64,000 nt of DNA, taken from assembly GCA_022763185.1 (NCBI GenBank), contig JALEGL010000009.1:1-64000 (forward strand), in the 5' to 3' direction. Each line of letters starts with the position of its first letter. Position 1 is the first letter of the stretch. Source of the stretch: a bacterium. Lineage in GTDB: Bacteria > Bdellovibrionota_G > JALEGL01. Shown here in pieces: positions 61,324 through 64,000 of the stretch. Position numbers and translations under genes: made by a program. A model generated the notes under the pieces. It was not told the origin of the DNA. It did no database searches and was given only the letters and a program-made list of their open reading frames with translations.

Positions 61324-63293
61324 TCTATGTTTTTTTGCATCATTATAAAAGTACAAACTGCGAAACCATACAAAACCACGTACACACCTGTATTAAGTTG
61401 AGTCAGTTTTAATATTTGCGGATACAAAAACACACCTAAAAACAAAGCTATTGCCCATGCACGTTGCCACCAGCTAAGCCTACTTTTAAACCAACCGGTG
61501 ATGGCGGAGACAAAAAAGATCATGCCAATGCAGGCTGCCACAAGCAAGGTCAGGGCTGATAATAAACTATCATTCCAAATCCAATCGGCTGGACGCATAG
61601 GATTACCGCCAGGCACAACATCTTTAATGAGAATGAACTGCGTATTTAAAATAAAAATAAACGGCAAGGCTGCGGTGCGCATATCAAAAATAAATCCTTG
61701 AATACCGGTCTTGATGGGATCAGACTTGGCAATGGCTGCCGCGGCATAGGCGGCTAAACCCACAGGTGGAGTATCGTCAGCCAAAATACCAAAATAAAAC
61801 ACAAACAAATGAATGGCAATCACCGGAATCATCAAACCACTGCCTTGCGCTAAACTGGCTAAAATAGGCGCGGTTAACGAAGCCATGACAATATAGTTGG
61901 CTGTGGTGGGCAAACCCATGCCCAAAACAATACAGCTGATCGCAGTTAAAATTAAAACAAGGTAAAAGTTGCCTCCAGAAGCCAACTCAATGACTTGCAA
62001 TAAACTTTGTCCTAAACCGGTCATGGTCACCACACCTATGATGATACCCGCACAAGCTGTAGCAATGGCAATAGGAATCATGTTTTGGGCACCTTGGGCA
62101 AAAGCATCAGCAAGTTTTTTAAAGCCTTCAAAAAAATCAGCTTTGTTTAAGCTTTGCTTAAAATAAGCTTTGATCAGTGGCTCAACAACAATGATCAACA
62201 TGGTCATGATAATGGCGTTAAAGGCGGAAGCCGTCGGAGATTGCCTCTTGATCATTAAAGTATAAATTAGAAAAACAATAGGTATGCAATAATGCAAGCC
62301 TCGCCATAAAGTTTTAAAAAAGGGTGGAATGTCTTGCGCAGGACTTGCCTGAATGTTCAACTTACAGGCTTCAAAATGAACCACGGCAAACAAAGCCACA
62401 TAAGAAGCAAGCGCTGGGACAATAGCAGCTTTGACCACCTCCATATAACCAATGCCTAAAAACTCGGCCATGATAAAGGCTGCAGCCCCCATGACTGGCG
62501 GCATCAATTGGGCATTGGTACTGGCTGCCACTTCAATGGCAGCGGCTTTTTCTGGTGTGAAACCAATTTTTTTCATCAAAGGTATGGTAAAGGTGCCGGT
62601 GGTTACGGTATTGGCAATGGAGGAGCCAGACAGCATACCCAACAAACCAGAGGCCGCCACGGATGCTTTGGCTGGACCCCCTCTAAATTTGCCTAAAGCT
62701 GAATAGGCCAACTCAATAAAATACTGTCCAGCACCGGCTTTATCCAACAGTGAGCCCAGCAATACAAACAAAAACACAAAACTTGCTGACACTCTAATGG
62801 GTACACCAAAAATCCCTTCTGTTCCCAGATACAAATGACTGATCATCTTACCAATATCTGCACCCCTGTGCGCTACCACCTGCGGAAAATACGGACCAAA
62901 AAAAGCAAAGAGCATAAAGACAATGGCCACTGCGCTTAACGCCACGCCTAAAACGCGTCGGCTGGCTTCAAGCAAACAAACAATTAAGATGCAGCCAGCA
63001 ACAAGATCTCGGGTAATGGGTAAGCCTGGTCGCTGGGCTATACCATCATAGTCCAGAGCCAAATACAATGCTGCCAAAGCTGCAATTCCAGCTACAACAC
63101 CATTGCTCCAGATTATCCATGTCTGAATCTTTGTATTGTCTTTTTTTTTGGGAATAAAAATGAGGAAGGTCAAGCCAAGAGCAAAGCTTAAGTGAATACT
63201 GCGCAATAGCGTATCATTGATAGCAAACTGTGTGCTTAACAATTGAAAAACAGACCACAAACACAACAGATACTGAATGACTCTATTTTTCAT
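61320..63293 (-). CDS. TRAP transporter permease, fused DctQM type (TAXI family)
   Basis: 657 residues with about 16 or more membrane segments: a small-permease (DctQ-like) N-terminal portion fused to the large DctM portion (AASGLLGMLSGSSIANTVTTGTFTIPLMKKIGFTPEKAAAIEVAASTNAQLMPPVMGAAAFIMAEFLG; GMGLPTTANYIVMASLTAPIL). This fused form is standard for TAXI-type TRAP systems, secondary importers driven by a sodium gradient, often for dicarboxylates or glutamate. It is downstream of its substrate-binding protein gene. Confidence 0.95.
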   Translation of the reverse strand: MKNRVIQYLLCLWSVFQLLSTQFAINDTLLRSIHLSFALGLTFLIFIPKKKDNTKIQTWIIWSNGVVAGIAALAALYLALDYDGIAQRPGLPITRDLVAGCILIVCLLEASRRVLGVALSAVAIVFMLFAFFGPYFPQVVAHRGADIGKMISHLYLGTEGIFGVPIRVSASFVFLFVLLGSLLDKAGAGQYFIELAYSALGKFRGGPAKASVAASGLLGMLSGSSIANTVTTGTFTIPLMKKIGFTPEKAAAIEVAASTNAQLMPPVMGAAAFIMAEFLGIGYMEVVKAAIVPALASYVALFAVVHFEACKLNIQASPAQDIPPFFKTLWRGLHYCIPIVFLIYTLMIKRQSPTASAFNAIIMTMLIIVVEPLIKAYFKQSLNKADFFEGFKKLADAFAQGAQNMIPIAIATACAGIIIGVVTMTGLGQSLLQVIELASGGNFYLVLILTAISCIVLGMGLPTTANYIVMASLTAPILASLAQGSGLMIPVIAIHLFVFYFGILADDTPPVGLAAYAAAAIAKSDPIKTGIQGFIFDMRTAALPFIFILNTQFILIKDVVPGGNPMRPADWIWNDSLLSALTLLVAACIGMIFFVSAITGWFKSRLSWWQRAWAIALFLGVFLYPQILKLTQLNTGVYVVLYGFAVCTFIMMQKNID

Positions 63294-63387
63294 GAATCTC
63301 CTTTGCTATAAACACAGGAGTGTTCTCTGGCAAAGACCTAAAACTCAGCCCATTTTATTTTGAATTCCCGTGTGTAATTAAAAATTA

Positions 63388-64000
63388 TTATTTTTGTTTA
63401 TCCAAGTACATTTGCACCCCTGGATGCAAAGGCAAAGATAAACCTTCAAACACACTGTCTTTGGTTAGCTTAGCATAAGCAGGGTGTAAGGTTTTGAAGT
63501 TTTCAAAGTCTTCCAGAATAGCCTCAATAATAGAATAAGCCACATCATTGCTTAATTGATCTGAGGCCAACAAGGTTGCTTTAAATCCAAAGGACTTTAT
63601 ATCTTCATCATTACCCTTATACAAACCACCAGGAACAATTGTTTTAACGAAATAACTTTCTTTTTTAATCAAGTCATCAATGCACGGCATGTCCAATGGA
63701 ATAACTGCAACATCCGTACTGGTGGCCACATCTTTAATATTGGCGGTAGGATGCCCCACCACATAAAAATAGGCATCCAACTTGCCGTCACGCAAAGCAT
63801 CTGGCATTTCGGCGGCTTTAAGCTGACCTTGAAAACTCAAGGCATCTAATTTTAAATCACAGGCATTGAATAAAGTTTCTACAGTTCTGCGGGTCCCTGA
63901 ACCTGGATTGCCAATATTCACTTTTTTACCTTTTAAGTCTGCAAAGCTTTTAATGCCAGAGTCTTTTCTGGCCACCAAAGTTAAAGACTCTGGATAAATA
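63388..64000 (-). CDS. TAXI family TRAP transporter solute-binding protein (partial)
   Basis: C-terminal ~204 residues; the gene continues past the window end. The reading frame stays open to 64000 (IYPESLTLVARKDSGIKSFA), so the apparent start inside it is not the true one. KVNIGNPGSGTRRTVETLF and DAYFYVVGHPTANI match the ligand-binding core of TAXI proteins. It is the periplasmic partner of the permease 95 bp downstream. Confidence 0.92.
   Translation of the reverse strand, partial: IYPESLTLVARKDSGIKSFADLKGKKVNIGNPGSGTRRTVETLFNACDLKLDALSFQGQLKAAEMPDALRDGKLDAYFYVVGHPTANIKDVATSTDVAVIPLDMPCIDDLIKKESYFVKTIVPGGLYKGNDEDIKSFGFKATLLASDQLSNDVAYSIIEAILEDFENFKTLHPAYAKLTKDSVFEGLSLPLHPGVQMYLDKQK

Noticed and set aside
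1-64000. CRISPR arrays, prophage, insertion sequences, toxin-antitoxin or defence systems
   Set aside because: No regularly spaced repeats, transposase, integrase, cas or restriction-type proteins were seen on either strand.

Overview
This window looks like chromosomal DNA of a low-GC (about 40% by eye) Gram-negative bacterium. The evidence is outer-membrane housekeeping genes (Pal, CpoB/YbgF, an AMIN-type amidase), many Sec and lipoprotein signal peptides, and a lon/clpX/clpP/tig and nusA/infB/rbfA/truB layout. Sequence style and gene content suggest a delta-proteobacterial lineage in the broad sense (Bdellovibrionota-like), but this is inference. Almost everything is core genome; I see no transposase, integrase, phage, plasmid or CRISPR genes.

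Layout. 0-3 kb: TerC membrane protein and an Fe-S module (CGFS glutaredoxin, ErpA/IscA-type carrier, Mrp ATPase with a DUF971 tail). 3-9 kb: a probable stress/sensory module (YqjD-like protein, LuxR-type response regulator, PAS histidine kinase, KaiB-like protein, MscS channel, small lipoprotein, DUF1328 and DUF2383 proteins). 9-15 kb: GNAT/nitrilase fusion, thiopurine methyltransferase, BolA, esterase, BAX-inhibitor protein. 15-21 kb: one minus-strand operon for pantothenate and CoA (ketol-acid-reductoisomerase-like gene, panB, coaX, coaBC, panC) ending in a site-2-protease-like gene that has lost its catalytic residues. 21-34 kb: secreted proteins of unknown function, rhomboid protease, mutS, amiC, two lipoprotein paralogues, tRNA-Asp, TauE and tRNA-Val. 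34-47 kb: protein quality control (lon, clpX, clpP, tig) interleaved with lineage-specific secreted proteins, a trypsin-like protease and a VWA protein. 46-52 kb: nusA, infB, rbfA, truB. 52-60 kb: pal, cpoB, tsaD, rsmA, a deoxynucleoside kinase, enolase. 60-64 kb: alpha/beta hydrolase and a TAXI-type TRAP transporter cut by the window end.

The most interesting non-gene signals are: (1) an 83/84-nt leader with the same three-hairpin architecture and compensatory base changes in front of both clpX and nusA; (2) a ~118-bp dispersed element with imperfect terminal inverted repeats, present twice, each copy directly behind a minus-strand stop codon; (3) a REP-like palindrome in three intergenic places; (4) a ~345-bp structured segment next to tRNA-Asp, bounded by copies resembling the tRNA 3' end and carrying 48-bp repeats with a T-arm-like motif; (5) a probable non-coding RNA gene at 15.0-15.3 kb; (6) several genes whose promoter places the transcription start on the ATG (leaderless). 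Protein-level highlights are the reductoisomerase-like gene filling the missing ketopantoate reductase step, the catalytically dead S2P homologue, and an orphan KaiB-like protein beside a kinase/regulator pair. Three decayed or frameshifted genes and two gene remnants are also recorded.
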